Assembly: GCA_937926205.1 (NCBI GenBank)
Contig: CALEYL010000021.1
Coordinates: forward strand, 1-31,867
Source of the DNA: an uncultured Saprospiraceae bacterium
GTDB lineage: Bacteria; Bacteroidota; Bacteroidia; Chitinophagales; Saprospiraceae
Length of the DNA stretch: 31,867 bases
Direction: 5' to 3'
Shown: in pieces, positions 1 to 7,646 of the stretch
Layout of the letters: the number at the start of each line of letters is the position of its first letter
Numbering within the stretch: the stretch's first letter is position 1
The notes under the pieces: generated by a model
What the model saw: only the letters and a program-made list of their open reading frames with translations
Databases searched by the model: none
What the model was told of the DNA's origin: nothing
Position numbers and translations under genes: made by a program

Positions 1-187
1 GGTTTGGTTGGCGGTTTGGTTGGCGGTTTGGTTGGCGGTTTGGTTGGCGGTTTGGTTGGCGGTTTGGGTGGCGGTTTGGTTGGCGGTTTGGTTGGCGGTT
101 TGGTTGGCGGTTTGGTTGGCGGTTTGGGTGTCGGTTTGGGTGGCGATTTGGGTGGCGGTTTGGGTGTCGGTTTGGGTGGCGGTTTGG
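1..187. repeat. 12-bp G/T-rich tandem repeat (minisatellite), cut by window edge
   Basis: Fifteen full 12-bp units and a partial sixteenth are visible. The main unit is GGTTTGGTTGGC; variants are GGTTTGGGTGGC, GGTTTGGGTGTC and GATTTGGGTGGC. Calling these A, B, C and D, the order is five A, B, four A, C, B, D, C, B, so the left part is homogeneous and the right part has diverged. Because 12 is a multiple of 3 and no unit contains a stop, all six frames are open. In the frame of the downstream ATPase it encodes Gly-Leu-Val-Gly repeats. The plus strand is almost free of A and rich in spaced GG/GGG runs. The array starts at base 1, so its left end lies outside the window. Confidence 0.95.
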
Positions 188-1809
188 CCAGGCTTTATTA
201 CTATTTTAAGAATGCATCTTCCCGTTTAAACCACAATGTCTATTTGGTTTTTGGGAACATAGACCTGAGCTTATTGGCAGAAAAAAAGTTGATCCGCCAA
301 AGCCAGGAAGATCCTGATCTCGCGCTAAAATTCATTGATTTTTTATTCCAAAATCGACCCAAAAACCACAATCTTGCTGCCTTACTTTCACATGTAGCCC
401 ATGCAAAGCTTTGGGAAGCAGCAGCATTGGAGCTGGATGAAAAAGCCCTTGCATTTCCCGATTTCGAAATAAAAGGCTTCCTCGTACCCGATTCCTGGCA
501 AAAGCACTTAGAAACCCTGAAAAAAACGCTCATTGCTGCCGGGCAGCAAAACCAGATCAGTTTAAAAAAAGAGCAGTTTGAGGAATTTGTGCAGGACTTG
601 AAAAAAATGCACGACTATGTCTCCGTGGCCCGCAGGCTGACTTTTCGGGATCGCATCTCTGCCACCCGCAGCATAGACTGGCATCGCTACTACCGGGAAG
701 CGCTGGACGAATGGTTGCGCATTGCCCGGCAGGAGCTTCAAAAAATCAGCGCTGAAGCAGAACGAACCGAACCCATCGCCGCCAATATCTACAAAACGGG
801 AGACTCCCTGACCCCGCTCGATGAACGGGTTTTTATTGACCGCCGGGATTTAAAAAGCGAACTTTCCCATATGTTGTACACCACCAAAGGCTTTTCTGTA
901 CTGTTCCTGCAGGGGCAGCGTCGGGTGGGTAAAACATCCTTAGTCAAGTTTTTGCCGGGCATTTTGGGGAAGCGTTTTGTGGTCATTTATTTGGATTTAC
1001 AGGGCAACATCACGTCGGTTTCCGATTTTTTGCGCAAGCTCCGCAATGCCTTCAACCAGGCTCTGGCGCTAAAAGAGCCTGAAAGCTGGTCCACGCCCGA
1101 AAACTGGTCGGAAGGCCTGCAAGAACTGCTGCACTACTTTGCAAAAAACGCCGAAGCGGAAAATGTGCGCTACATCCTCGCCATAGACGAATACGAAGAA
1201 CTGCACCAACATTTGGCCAAAGACCCCGAACAGGGCGCGGCTTTCTTAGGCACGTTCCGGCATTTTTCCCAGCACCAGACAGCCCTCAGCTTTATGTGGA
1301 TCGGGCTGAAGTTTTTTTCGGAACTCAAAAATCCAAACTGGAACGAATATTTTGTCAATGCCATACCCATCACGGTGGGTTACCTGAACCAGCAGGAGAG
1401 CTTCAAATTGATTGCCGTCGCGCCCCTTGATTATGAGGCCGGCCTGCCAGAAAAAATCTTTGAACTCACCCAGGGGCACCCCGCCCTCATCCAGAAAATT
1501 TGCTACGGCATCGTCAATATTGCCAATTCGGAAGGCAAGCGCCATATCCATATCCAAGACCTGGAAAAATCCCTGGACAAAATGATTTACATCACCAATA
1601 ATGGCGTCTGTGATGTATTTGCATCCCAAACCTGCGAAAGCGATGTTGATCGGAGTATTGTTTGGTCGGTAATCAAAAAAGAACCGATTCCACACGAGCA
1701 TCGCTTGCGGTTGCGCCGGCTCATCGAGTATGGATTCATCGTTGAAGAAGAAAATACCTACCGTTTACAGGTACCCATTTTTGAAACCTGGTGGAAAAAA
1801 TTTGCATAA
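4..1809 (+). CDS. STAND-like P-loop ATPase with winged-helix-like C-terminus (5' end uncertain or off-window)
   Basis: The protein has a Walker A motif GQRRVGKT at residues 304-311 (counting from base 4), a Walker B ILAIDE at 391-396, and a preceding VFIDRRDLKSEL segment resembling the FxGRExEL lead-in of AAA_16/STAND ATPases. The C-terminal ~90 residues look like a winged helix (RLRRLIEYGFIVEEE). Residues 65-270 are mostly helical, with no family I recognise. STAND ATPases usually act as sensor switches in signalling or anti-phage defence, but no effector domain is visible here. The first ~62 residues are Gly-Leu-Val-Gly repeats from the minisatellite, and the frame is open to base 1. The first in-frame ATG is only at 607, inside the helical region; TTG at 244 is another candidate. 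The true start is undecided: the gene may begin upstream or just after the repeats. Confidence 0.75.
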   Translation: MVGGLVGGLVGGLVGGLVGGLGGGLVGGLVGGLVGGLVGGLGVGLGGDLGGGLGVGLGGGLARLYYYFKNASSRLNHNVYLVFGNIDLSLLAEKKLIRQSQEDPDLALKFIDFLFQNRPKNHNLAALLSHVAHAKLWEAAALELDEKALAFPDFEIKGFLVPDSWQKHLETLKKTLIAAGQQNQISLKKEQFEEFVQDLKKMHDYVSVARRLTFRDRISATRSIDWHRYYREALDEWLRIARQELQKISAEAERTEPIAANIYKTGDSLTPLDERVFIDRRDLKSELSHMLYTTKGFSVLFLQGQRRVGKTSLVKFLPGILGKRFVVIYLDLQGNITSVSDFLRKLRNAFNQALALKEPESWSTPENWSEGLQELLHYFAKNAEAENVRYILAIDEYEELHQHLAKDPEQGAAFLGTFRHFSQHQTALSFMWIGLKFFSELKNPNWNEYFVNAIPITVGYLNQQESFKLIAVAPLDYEAGLPEKIFELTQGHPALIQKICYGIVNIANSEGKRHIHIQDLEKSLDKMIYITNNGVCDVFASQTCESDVDRSIVWSVIKKEPIPHEHRLRLRRLIEYGFIVEEENTYRLQVPIFETWWKKFA

Positions 1810-1856
1810 CAAGCATCCGGCTCCTTTCAAGGTAATGAGGTGGCCTGTGGCGGCAT

Positions 1857-1915
1857 TGTAGCGGCGAATTTATTCGCCGAGGTACCCATTGTCGGCGAAT
1901 AAATTCGCCGCTACA
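1857..1915. repeat. Perfect 24-bp inverted repeat with self-palindromic arms (REP/cruciform-like)
   Basis: The left arm (1857-1880) begins TGTAGCGGCGAATT and the right arm (1892-1915) is its exact reverse complement; the loop is the 11 nt at 1881-1891. Each arm is itself nearly palindromic (GGCGAAT-TT-ATTCGCC), so the element can fold as one long hairpin or two small ones. It lies between the ATPase stop and the next gene and could end ATPase transcription, but no T-run follows. A 15-nt half copy occurs at 3035-3049. The rest of the 1810-2079 gap holds only the -7 box listed separately. Confidence 0.9.
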
Positions 1916-2027
1916 GGCGCGCCCAAATCCCCGCTCCAACGGTTTCGAATACAAACCCGGCTCCACCAACTACCCGCTTTTCCCTACCAGATACAAACCC
2001 TGTCAGCATCTGCTTTTGGTACTGGCC

Positions 2028-2035
2028 TATTTTTG
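2028..2035 (+). promoter_or_regulatory. Candidate Bacteroidota -7 box for the gene at 2080
   Basis: TATTTTTG matches the Bacteroidota -7 consensus TAnnTTTG and sits 44 nt before the ATG at 2080, giving a leader of about 35-40 nt. I see no good -33 TTTG at the usual ~19-nt spacing; a TTTG at 2015-2018 is too close. The match is short, so it is only a candidate. Confidence 0.35.
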
Positions 2036-2079
2036 CAGACACCTATGCTATTTTTCTTTCATCACAAAACACACTTCCT

Positions 2080-3051
2080 ATGAAAAGTCATGTCATCCTG
2101 ATGATTAGCGTCTTGCTTTTGGGCTTTAGCAGCGGATTTGCCCAACTCGTTGAACCGCCTACAACCAAACAAATGCAGGAAATTGAAAAACTGATGGCGC
2201 CGCATCGGAAAAAAGTGACCGACGCACTGAACGCCGATAAAAGCGGGCAGTACAAAACCTACCTTGCCGATCTGGAGACCATCGCAAAAACTGAAGATTC
2301 GGATACCCGCGACGAACTGCTTGACAAACTGACCCGCGACCACTATGCTTTTATCAAAAAAGCCTACAATTCAGCCGTGGTCATCAACCACGAAGAGATG
2401 AGAACGGGAGTTGCCAGAATCCTGGGACACAACAACTTTCAACTGGATGAATTTGGCGGCATCAGCAGCGGCTCTTTTCTGCCTTTGAATCCAATTTCCC
2501 TGCGATTCGATGAAACCCGGGAATGCCCTTTTACGGCCGCAGATGAAGCATCCAGTCAGGTCATCCTTTCTGTTTGTGATGCCGATGCGGAAAACTGCAA
2601 CGTGACCGTACACTCCTGGAGTGCCTACGATGGCGGATGCCGCAGCAAAGCGAGTTTGGGCGCAAAATTTGAACTGCCGGAAGGCGATTACCACAACATT
2701 ACCGTATCTGCTACTTCCAGCTTCACTTACAAAGGCATTGCCTTAGCTTTCGGGGGTTATGCTCAGGCCAATGTAAAGGTCGGGGTACGTTTGCAGGGGC
2801 CGGGCTATGACAAGGTTGTCATCACAAAAGAGGACTGGTGTGTGGCGCCTGTTATCTGGTTTACCAAATTTAAGGCAAACGTTCAGGATGGGAACCTGCA
2901 GGCGATTTTTAGCGGCAATTTCAGCGGCGGTAATTCTTTCACGGCTCAGGCATACAATGAAACCTTTGCCATGGCCCTGCCGCTGCTCCAGGCGGCTAAT
3001 GCCGAATGCCGGAGTTTTGTGAATTTAATCCGGTTTGTAGCGGCGAATTAG
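2080..3051 (+). CDS. Exported protein of unknown function with six cysteines
   Basis: This 323-residue protein starts with a clear Sec signal peptide (MKSHVILMISVLLLGFSSGFA, cleavage near residue 21). A charged helical stretch (~25-110) follows, then a C-terminal part rich in short beta-like segments. The mature protein has six cysteines (REC, VCDADAENC, GGC, DWC, AEC), consistent with three disulfides in the periplasm or outside the cell. It has no T9SS tail and no lipobox. I do not recognise a family. The last residues (FVAAN) and the stop codon are encoded by a partial copy of the palindromic repeat found at 1857-1915, so the native C-terminus may have been altered. It converges on the gene at 3059, with 7 bp between the stop codons. 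Confidence 0.8.
   Translation: MKSHVILMISVLLLGFSSGFAQLVEPPTTKQMQEIEKLMAPHRKKVTDALNADKSGQYKTYLADLETIAKTEDSDTRDELLDKLTRDHYAFIKKAYNSAVVINHEEMRTGVARILGHNNFQLDEFGGISSGSFLPLNPISLRFDETRECPFTAADEASSQVILSVCDADAENCNVTVHSWSAYDGGCRSKASLGAKFELPEGDYHNITVSATSSFTYKGIALAFGGYAQANVKVGVRLQGPGYDKVVITKEDWCVAPVIWFTKFKANVQDGNLQAIFSGNFSGGNSFTAQAYNETFAMALPLLQAANAECRSFVNLIRFVAAN
3035..3049 (+). repeat. Half copy of the 1857-1915 palindromic repeat at a gene end
   Basis: TTGTAGCGGCGAATT is identical to bases 1856-1870 over 15 nt. After that the two copies diverge (AGCGGGAA here, TATTCGCC there). The copy covers the last codons of the exported protein gene, and the next two bases complete its TAG stop codon. Confidence 0.75.
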
Positions 3052-3058
3052 CGGGAAC

Positions 3059-4291
3059 TCACTCCTTTTGCACCACCACAGGCTTTGTGGTATCCGGCAG
3101 TCCGGCCGATTGTACCCGCAGGAGGTAAACGCCATTTGGACAGGCTGAAAGATCGATTTGAGGCGAAATATCTGAAGCAGCTTCTGTCTCAAGCACTTGC
3201 AGCCTGTTCCCCTGCACATCGTACAGTTCTATCCGGACCGCGCGATTGGCGTAAGCGCTCAGGTCTACCCGGACCACGTCGATGGCCGGATTTGGAAAGA
3301 CCCTGACCGGAATCGGCGTTGCCGCCACTTCTGATTGGGCCGTTACGCCGCCGTTGCTTGTTTTCAGGATCGTGCCGTTATCCCCGGCAATGTATGCAGT
3401 ATTTTCATCCACGGCATACACCGCATAAAAGTTATTATTCCCCAGTGCTTCATAGCTCCAAGTGGCGCCTCCATCCGTCGTTGTAAAAATCTGACCAATC
3501 CAACCTACTACATAGCCGTGGGATGCAGTGGGAAAATAGATGGAATAAATCTGGGATACTGCCTCCTCGTCTAAAGAAAACCAATTGTTGCCTCCATCCG
3601 TAGTCGCAACAAAAGCACTGATGTACCAACCTCCAATAAAGCCTTTGTCAACATCCGTAAAAAAAACGGATTCGAGGTTGCTGAGATTAGACACTGGCGT
3701 ATTGATGGGAACAGAGGTCCAGTTTTCTCCCCCATCCGTCGTTTTCAGATAGCCCCAGTTGTAACCGACGCCTACGGCATATCCAATCAGAGGCGTGGGA
3801 AAATGAATGCTGCTCAATGTGAGCACGTTATTTGTTGCCGGCGTAACTGTTGGCGTCCAGGTATTTCCGCCATCGGTGGTTTTCAGAATCAGATTTTCTC
3901 CTCCGGTGCAGAATCCGGTTTGATCGTCGAGAAAAAAGAGGTCCCGGAATTCGCGGCCGGAGCTTAGCAGGATTTCCGTCCAGGTGTCCCCGCCGTCCTC
4001 CGTTTTGAACAAATGATCGTCTCCTGCAACAAAACCTGCCATTTCATTTTTGAAATGCACGGCATACAAATCTTCAGTTGTATTGATGCTAAGCGTACTC
4101 CAGGTTTCACCGGCATCTGTTGTTTTGATCATGGTGCCTGCATATCCAACCGCATAACCCGTTGCCGGGGACGGAAAGTGGATGTCATACAACGCCTGAT
4201 TCGTTCCGGAAACTTTGGAAACCCATTGCGCTTCAGCGGAAAAGACGAACAACATCAAAATAATCGACAGCAAAAGTTGAGGTTTTTTCAT
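3059..4291 (-). CDS. Secreted Asp-box (BNR/YCF48-like) beta-propeller protein with T9SS sorting domain
   Basis: The 410-residue protein has a signal peptide (cleavage after SAEA, ~residue 21). Six Asp-box motifs of the T-x-D-G-G-x-T-W type lie near residues 57-64, 97-104, 138-145, 184-191, 230-237 and 271-278, with a decayed seventh (TSNGGVT) at 311. About 40-46 residues separate them, as in the YCF48/photosystem II stability factor-like or sialidase-type propeller fold. The end (~328-408, VFPNP...IELYDVQGN...GVYLLRV...KPVVVQ) is a type A T9SS C-terminal domain, so the protein should cross the outer membrane and be released or anchored at the surface. The propeller probably binds a ligand or partner; no catalytic residues can be assigned. 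Its sorting domain is very like that of the protease gene at 4651-7440. Confidence 0.9.
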   Translation of the reverse strand: MKKPQLLLSIILMLFVFSAEAQWVSKVSGTNQALYDIHFPSPATGYAVGYAGTMIKTTDAGETWSTLSINTTEDLYAVHFKNEMAGFVAGDDHLFKTEDGGDTWTEILLSSGREFRDLFFLDDQTGFCTGGENLILKTTDGGNTWTPTVTPATNNVLTLSSIHFPTPLIGYAVGVGYNWGYLKTTDGGENWTSVPINTPVSNLSNLESVFFTDVDKGFIGGWYISAFVATTDGGNNWFSLDEEAVSQIYSIYFPTASHGYVVGWIGQIFTTTDGGATWSYEALGNNNFYAVYAVDENTAYIAGDNGTILKTSNGGVTAQSEVAATPIPVRVFPNPAIDVVRVDLSAYANRAVRIELYDVQGNRLQVLETEAASDISPQIDLSACPNGVYLLRVQSAGLPDTTKPVVVQKE

Positions 4292-4304
4292 AAGCCTGAG
4301 TTTA

Positions 4305-4463
4305 GGAACGTGTCGTAAATAACTTCCCTGTTTGGGCGGTCTCTTTTTTCACCATGCTTCGTTGTTTCGGCGGTCACTTAGCTTAGGCTAAGCTCCCTTC
4401 TCACGCCTTGCCTGATGAAAAAATAGCCTCGCCGAATTCAGTAACTTATTTACGGCATGTTCC
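4305..4463. mobile_element. 159-bp MITE-like palindromic element with TTA flanks
   Basis: The ends are imperfect terminal inverted repeats: GGAACGTGTCGTAAATAACTT on the left against GGAACATGCCGTAAATAAGTT read inward from the right (18 of 21 identical). TTA flanks both sides (4302-4304 and 4464-4466), as expected for a 3-bp target duplication. The interior is also an imperfect inverted repeat, folding around a 15-bp odd palindrome AGCTTAG-G-CTAAGCT at 4380-4394. There is no coding capacity. It occupies most of the otherwise gene-free stretch 4292-4650 between two minus-strand genes; the rest holds only the terminator at 4568-4619 and a small CTTAG...CTAAG hairpin at 4463-4483. Confidence 0.65.
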
Positions 4464-4567
4464 TTAGTGTCTACAAAACTAAGTCTGAACAGCTGCCGGG
4501 GCCCAAAGCCGGGCGCTCAAATAATGTCGGCCAGCCGCAAATTGGCCAGTTGATTTCCGGAAATGGC

Positions 4568-4619
4568 AAAAAAATGCCGGCTGAACAATGCTCTAAAAAG
4601 AAGACACTGCTCAGCCGGC
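4568..4619 (-). terminator. Rho-independent terminator of the secreted protease gene
   Basis: On the minus strand a 15-bp stem (GCCGGCTGAGCAGTG pairing across 4605-4619 and 4576-4590, two G-U-type mismatches) with a 14-nt loop is followed at once by ATTTTTTTG. It lies about 30 nt after the stop codon of the 4651-7440 gene. Confidence 0.85.
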
Positions 4620-4650
4620 TAAGCTTTACCATGCGATTTCCGCGGTTCGA

Positions 4651-7440
4651 TTATTGCACCACCACGCGCTTCACTGCATCGGGTAAACCTTCCGATCTCA
4701 CACGAATGAGGTAAATGCCCGATCCGTAATCTGAAAGATCAAAACTTGCTGTATTCGATTCAGCGCTGTCTTTTTCCAGCACTTGCAGCACCTTCCCCTG
4801 CACGTTGTACAACTCAATCCGCAGGTTATTTGCCGGATAAGCACTCAGGTCGAGGGTGATGTTTCCGTTCGTCGGGTTTGGATACACCTGCAGTACCGGC
4901 GCAGCGGCTTCCACTACTGTTGTATTGTCTGGCCTTACCAATATAGGTGGGGGCCCTGTAACAAACACATTGTCAAAGACTGCTGTGGTAACCACATTGC
5001 CGTTGACGCTTTCCGCAAACAAGCCGGCATATACGCATCCGGTCATGGACACAGTGGCCGAAAAAGCAAAGGTCCAGCTAACGCCGTCTATCGAGGTATA
5101 GCCGGCAAAATTACTGCCGCTGCGAATCAGCCGCAGCCAACTGTGTGTCGGGCGGAAATAGTTGAGGTTGTTCACCGCGCCATTGGTCGTAGTCCGGATC
5201 ATCCGGCGGATGTTGCCGTTGCTTTGTGTTTTCAACGACACTGCTTTTGAGCCCGGCATCAAAGTTTCCCGGAGGGTAATGCCTGCCCAGCCACCATTTT
5301 GCACATCAGCCACGTGGGCAATAATTTCGCCGTTGCCGCACAATTGGCGGGAAGCCAAATGCAGCACATCGGCTGAAGAAGTGGAGTACCCGCTGGCAGT
5401 AACCGTAAACTGGCCGCCTCCGGTGCATGGCTTGTAGCCTGCGCTGCCGTTGGCGTTGCCGACATTGTTGCTGCTCCAGCCCGCAGGCAGGGCCGTGCCT
5501 TCCTGCACGGTAATCTGGGCGATGCAGGTAGCCGTATTGCCATTGGCGTCCTGAACGGTTACCATAACCGGAACGGTCTGGTTGAGTTGACTGCAATTGA
5601 CCGTTGCCGGCGAAATATTGGTCACCGTCAGCGTTCCGGGGCAGTTGTCGGAAGAAGCGCCCGCATTAAACACATCAGTAGCCAGCAGGGTGTAATTGCC
5701 AGATGCATTGAGCACTACGGTTGCGCCTTTGCAAACGACCATAGGTGGGGTATTGTCTACACCGGCTGCTACCGTTGCGCTTGAAGTCTCCTCACAAGTG
5801 TTATCATCTGTGACCGTTATGCTGTAGTTACCATCCGGAAGATTCGTAAATATGCCTGTACTGTTACTTTGGTTAGCAGGTCCTGAAATGGCATACGTAA
5901 TCGGGCCGGCACTGCTGGTAGCGCTTATCGTAATGCTGCCATTGTTTGCATTGGGGCAAATTTCAGATGTCGTGCTGACGTTCGTAATGGCAAGGTCGCA
6001 AACTATGGGGCATGGATCATCGCTGCCGTCAACAAAGGTGGTTGCTCCGGCGCCTACAGGATCGAGGTGATCTTTCAACCGGCGGCGGCTGTCCGTAGCG
6101 CCGTTATTGGACCAGCTATAGCCTATGCTGCCGTACCAGTCAGAGAAGTCGTTTCCGCATGCAGCGGCGCCACCTGAAAGAAACCCTATGGCACGCCCGG
6201 TGGCGTTGCTGAAAACGGGCGAACCGGAAGACCCTGGTTCTGTCGTGCCACTATCCCAGTCAAAAATACGCCAGTGAGTAGGGGTGCCGTCACTGCCGCC
6301 ATAGTTGGTTGCCGTGAGCGCGGCATTTTCCATCGAAATCTTTTTCACATCGCCACGCGGGTGGTGAATGCCTGTTGCTGCACTGGGTGGGGTAGTCGTT
6401 GCATCGAACCCGGCAAAATAAACATCATAGTCCGCTTCCTTGGGGCTTTCAGCCAATTCCAGCAAAGCAAAATCGCTGCTGATAGCATCCCCCGGCGAGC
6501 CGGGGTTGGCCAACACAGTAGCGCCACTTGTGGTCATGTTGGTTGGGCCATCGGCAGAAGGCGTACAAGTAGGGCTTTCATAACGCCACATGAAAGTCCA
6601 TGTATTGGCGTTTGGACTACTAATGGCATCAAAGTTGCCAAGGCAGTGGTTAGCTGTTAAAAACAGCGGGCGGCAGTCCTGAGCGGTATTGTTGACTAAG
6701 TAGCCCGTACAATTGCGAAAACCATCCACAAGAATCATGGCGACTGACTTTATCTGGTCTCGCCAGTTATCGCCTTGTGAACAAATGGTATTGACATTGC
6801 AACTGCCCGAACCATTAAATGCCTTTTCAAGATCTTCTTTTTTCAACTCGATGTAACGGTATCCATGCACCACGTAGTTGATGCTGATGGAAGGTTTTTC
6901 TTCAGTTCCGTTTTCAACCGTTTCTGCCCCTTCATAATATTCCAGAATCACATGATCCCCATAGACCAGGCCCGTTGCAAAGATGCGGTCTGATTTATTA
7001 TTGGCTGCTGTGAATCCGCCGATGAGGTGTTTGCGGTCAGCGCTGTAAATGTAAATGACAGCGCCACGGGGCAAATAGAAGTCATTGTACAGAAGGTTGA
7101 TCGATTTAGCGCCCGGCGCTTCGATGCTCAAACGCCACAACCGTCCTCCGTTGGGGAGGTTTTCCCACTGCCCTGAATTGTCCATATTCAGATTGACTTC
7201 AAGCGGCATTCCGAAGCGGGGTGGTATGCCCGCCAGTTCTTCTTCCGCATCTTCCGCCTGTAGCTTCCTGAGGTCGATGCCCGGCATGATTTCGCTTGTC
7301 AGGCTTTTAGTGGCAAGGTCGTGCGTAAAGCTGTAAGGCTTGCCGCCAATGTTGATTTGCGCATGTAGCGTCGGCTGGAAAAATCCCCAACACAGAAGCG
7401 CGCAAATAAGGACTGTTTTTTGTAAATGTTCAAAGGCCAT
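4651..7440 (-). CDS. Secreted multidomain trypsin-like (lysyl endopeptidase-type) serine protease with T9SS tail
   Basis: The 929-residue product starts with a signal peptide (LHAQ, cleavage ~27). A ~200-residue propeptide-like region comes next, then a chymotrypsin-fold protease (~213-475). The catalytic triad reads His265 (TANHC), Asp323 (SSDFALLEL) and Ser405 (GSSGSP), and the many Cys fit the Achromobacter/Lysobacter lysyl endopeptidase type. After it come a SprB-like repeat (~480-560), a HYR/Ig-like domain (~562-648), a laminin-G/DUF1349-like beta-sandwich (~650-829) and a T9SS type A sorting domain (~850-929, VYPNP...RVVVQ). The likely role is extracellular or surface protein degradation, with the middle domains binding the substrate or surface. 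The ATG at 7440 directly precedes the signal peptide. A strong terminator follows the gene. The exact P1 specificity cannot be read with confidence. Confidence 0.93.
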   Translation of the reverse strand: MAFEHLQKTVLICALLCWGFFQPTLHAQINIGGKPYSFTHDLATKSLTSEIMPGIDLRKLQAEDAEEELAGIPPRFGMPLEVNLNMDNSGQWENLPNGGRLWRLSIEAPGAKSINLLYNDFYLPRGAVIYIYSADRKHLIGGFTAANNKSDRIFATGLVYGDHVILEYYEGAETVENGTEEKPSISINYVVHGYRYIELKKEDLEKAFNGSGSCNVNTICSQGDNWRDQIKSVAMILVDGFRNCTGYLVNNTAQDCRPLFLTANHCLGNFDAISSPNANTWTFMWRYESPTCTPSADGPTNMTTSGATVLANPGSPGDAISSDFALLELAESPKEADYDVYFAGFDATTTPPSAATGIHHPRGDVKKISMENAALTATNYGGSDGTPTHWRIFDWDSGTTEPGSSGSPVFSNATGRAIGFLSGGAAACGNDFSDWYGSIGYSWSNNGATDSRRRLKDHLDPVGAGATTFVDGSDDPCPIVCDLAITNVSTTSEICPNANNGSITISATSSAGPITYAISGPANQSNSTGIFTNLPDGNYSITVTDDNTCEETSSATVAAGVDNTPPMVVCKGATVVLNASGNYTLLATDVFNAGASSDNCPGTLTVTNISPATVNCSQLNQTVPVMVTVQDANGNTATCIAQITVQEGTALPAGWSSNNVGNANGSAGYKPCTGGGQFTVTASGYSTSSADVLHLASRQLCGNGEIIAHVADVQNGGWAGITLRETLMPGSKAVSLKTQSNGNIRRMIRTTTNGAVNNLNYFRPTHSWLRLIRSGSNFAGYTSIDGVSWTFAFSATVSMTGCVYAGLFAESVNGNVVTTAVFDNVFVTGPPPILVRPDNTTVVEAAAPVLQVYPNPTNGNITLDLSAYPANNLRIELYNVQGKVLQVLEKDSAESNTASFDLSDYGSGIYLIRVRSEGLPDAVKRVVVQ

Positions 7441-7646
7441 GGTGTTGATAAAGTTTATGATTTATGGTAATAAGTGTGAGCAGTTCAAATCAAAGAGCAA
7501 ACCACATGCAACCTTCCAGGCCCATATGATCTACATGAAAACATCTATGCGGTAAACAATTACCAAAGTTCCCTTTTTTTTCAAAAATTGGATGATTTCT
7601 CCCGAAAAATTAGCGAATATACCTGACAAAAACAGCGCGTCCCGAA

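Noticed and set aside
1..187. CRISPR-like or origin-iteron reading of the 12-bp repeats
   Set aside because: Units are directly contiguous with no spacers, and there is no DnaA-box or AT-rich region beside them; a minisatellite explains them.
8..229. Leu-Ala-Val-Trp repeat frame in the minisatellite
   Set aside because: All frames are open because the unit is 12 bp without stops; this frame ends soon after the array and has no recognisable continuation.
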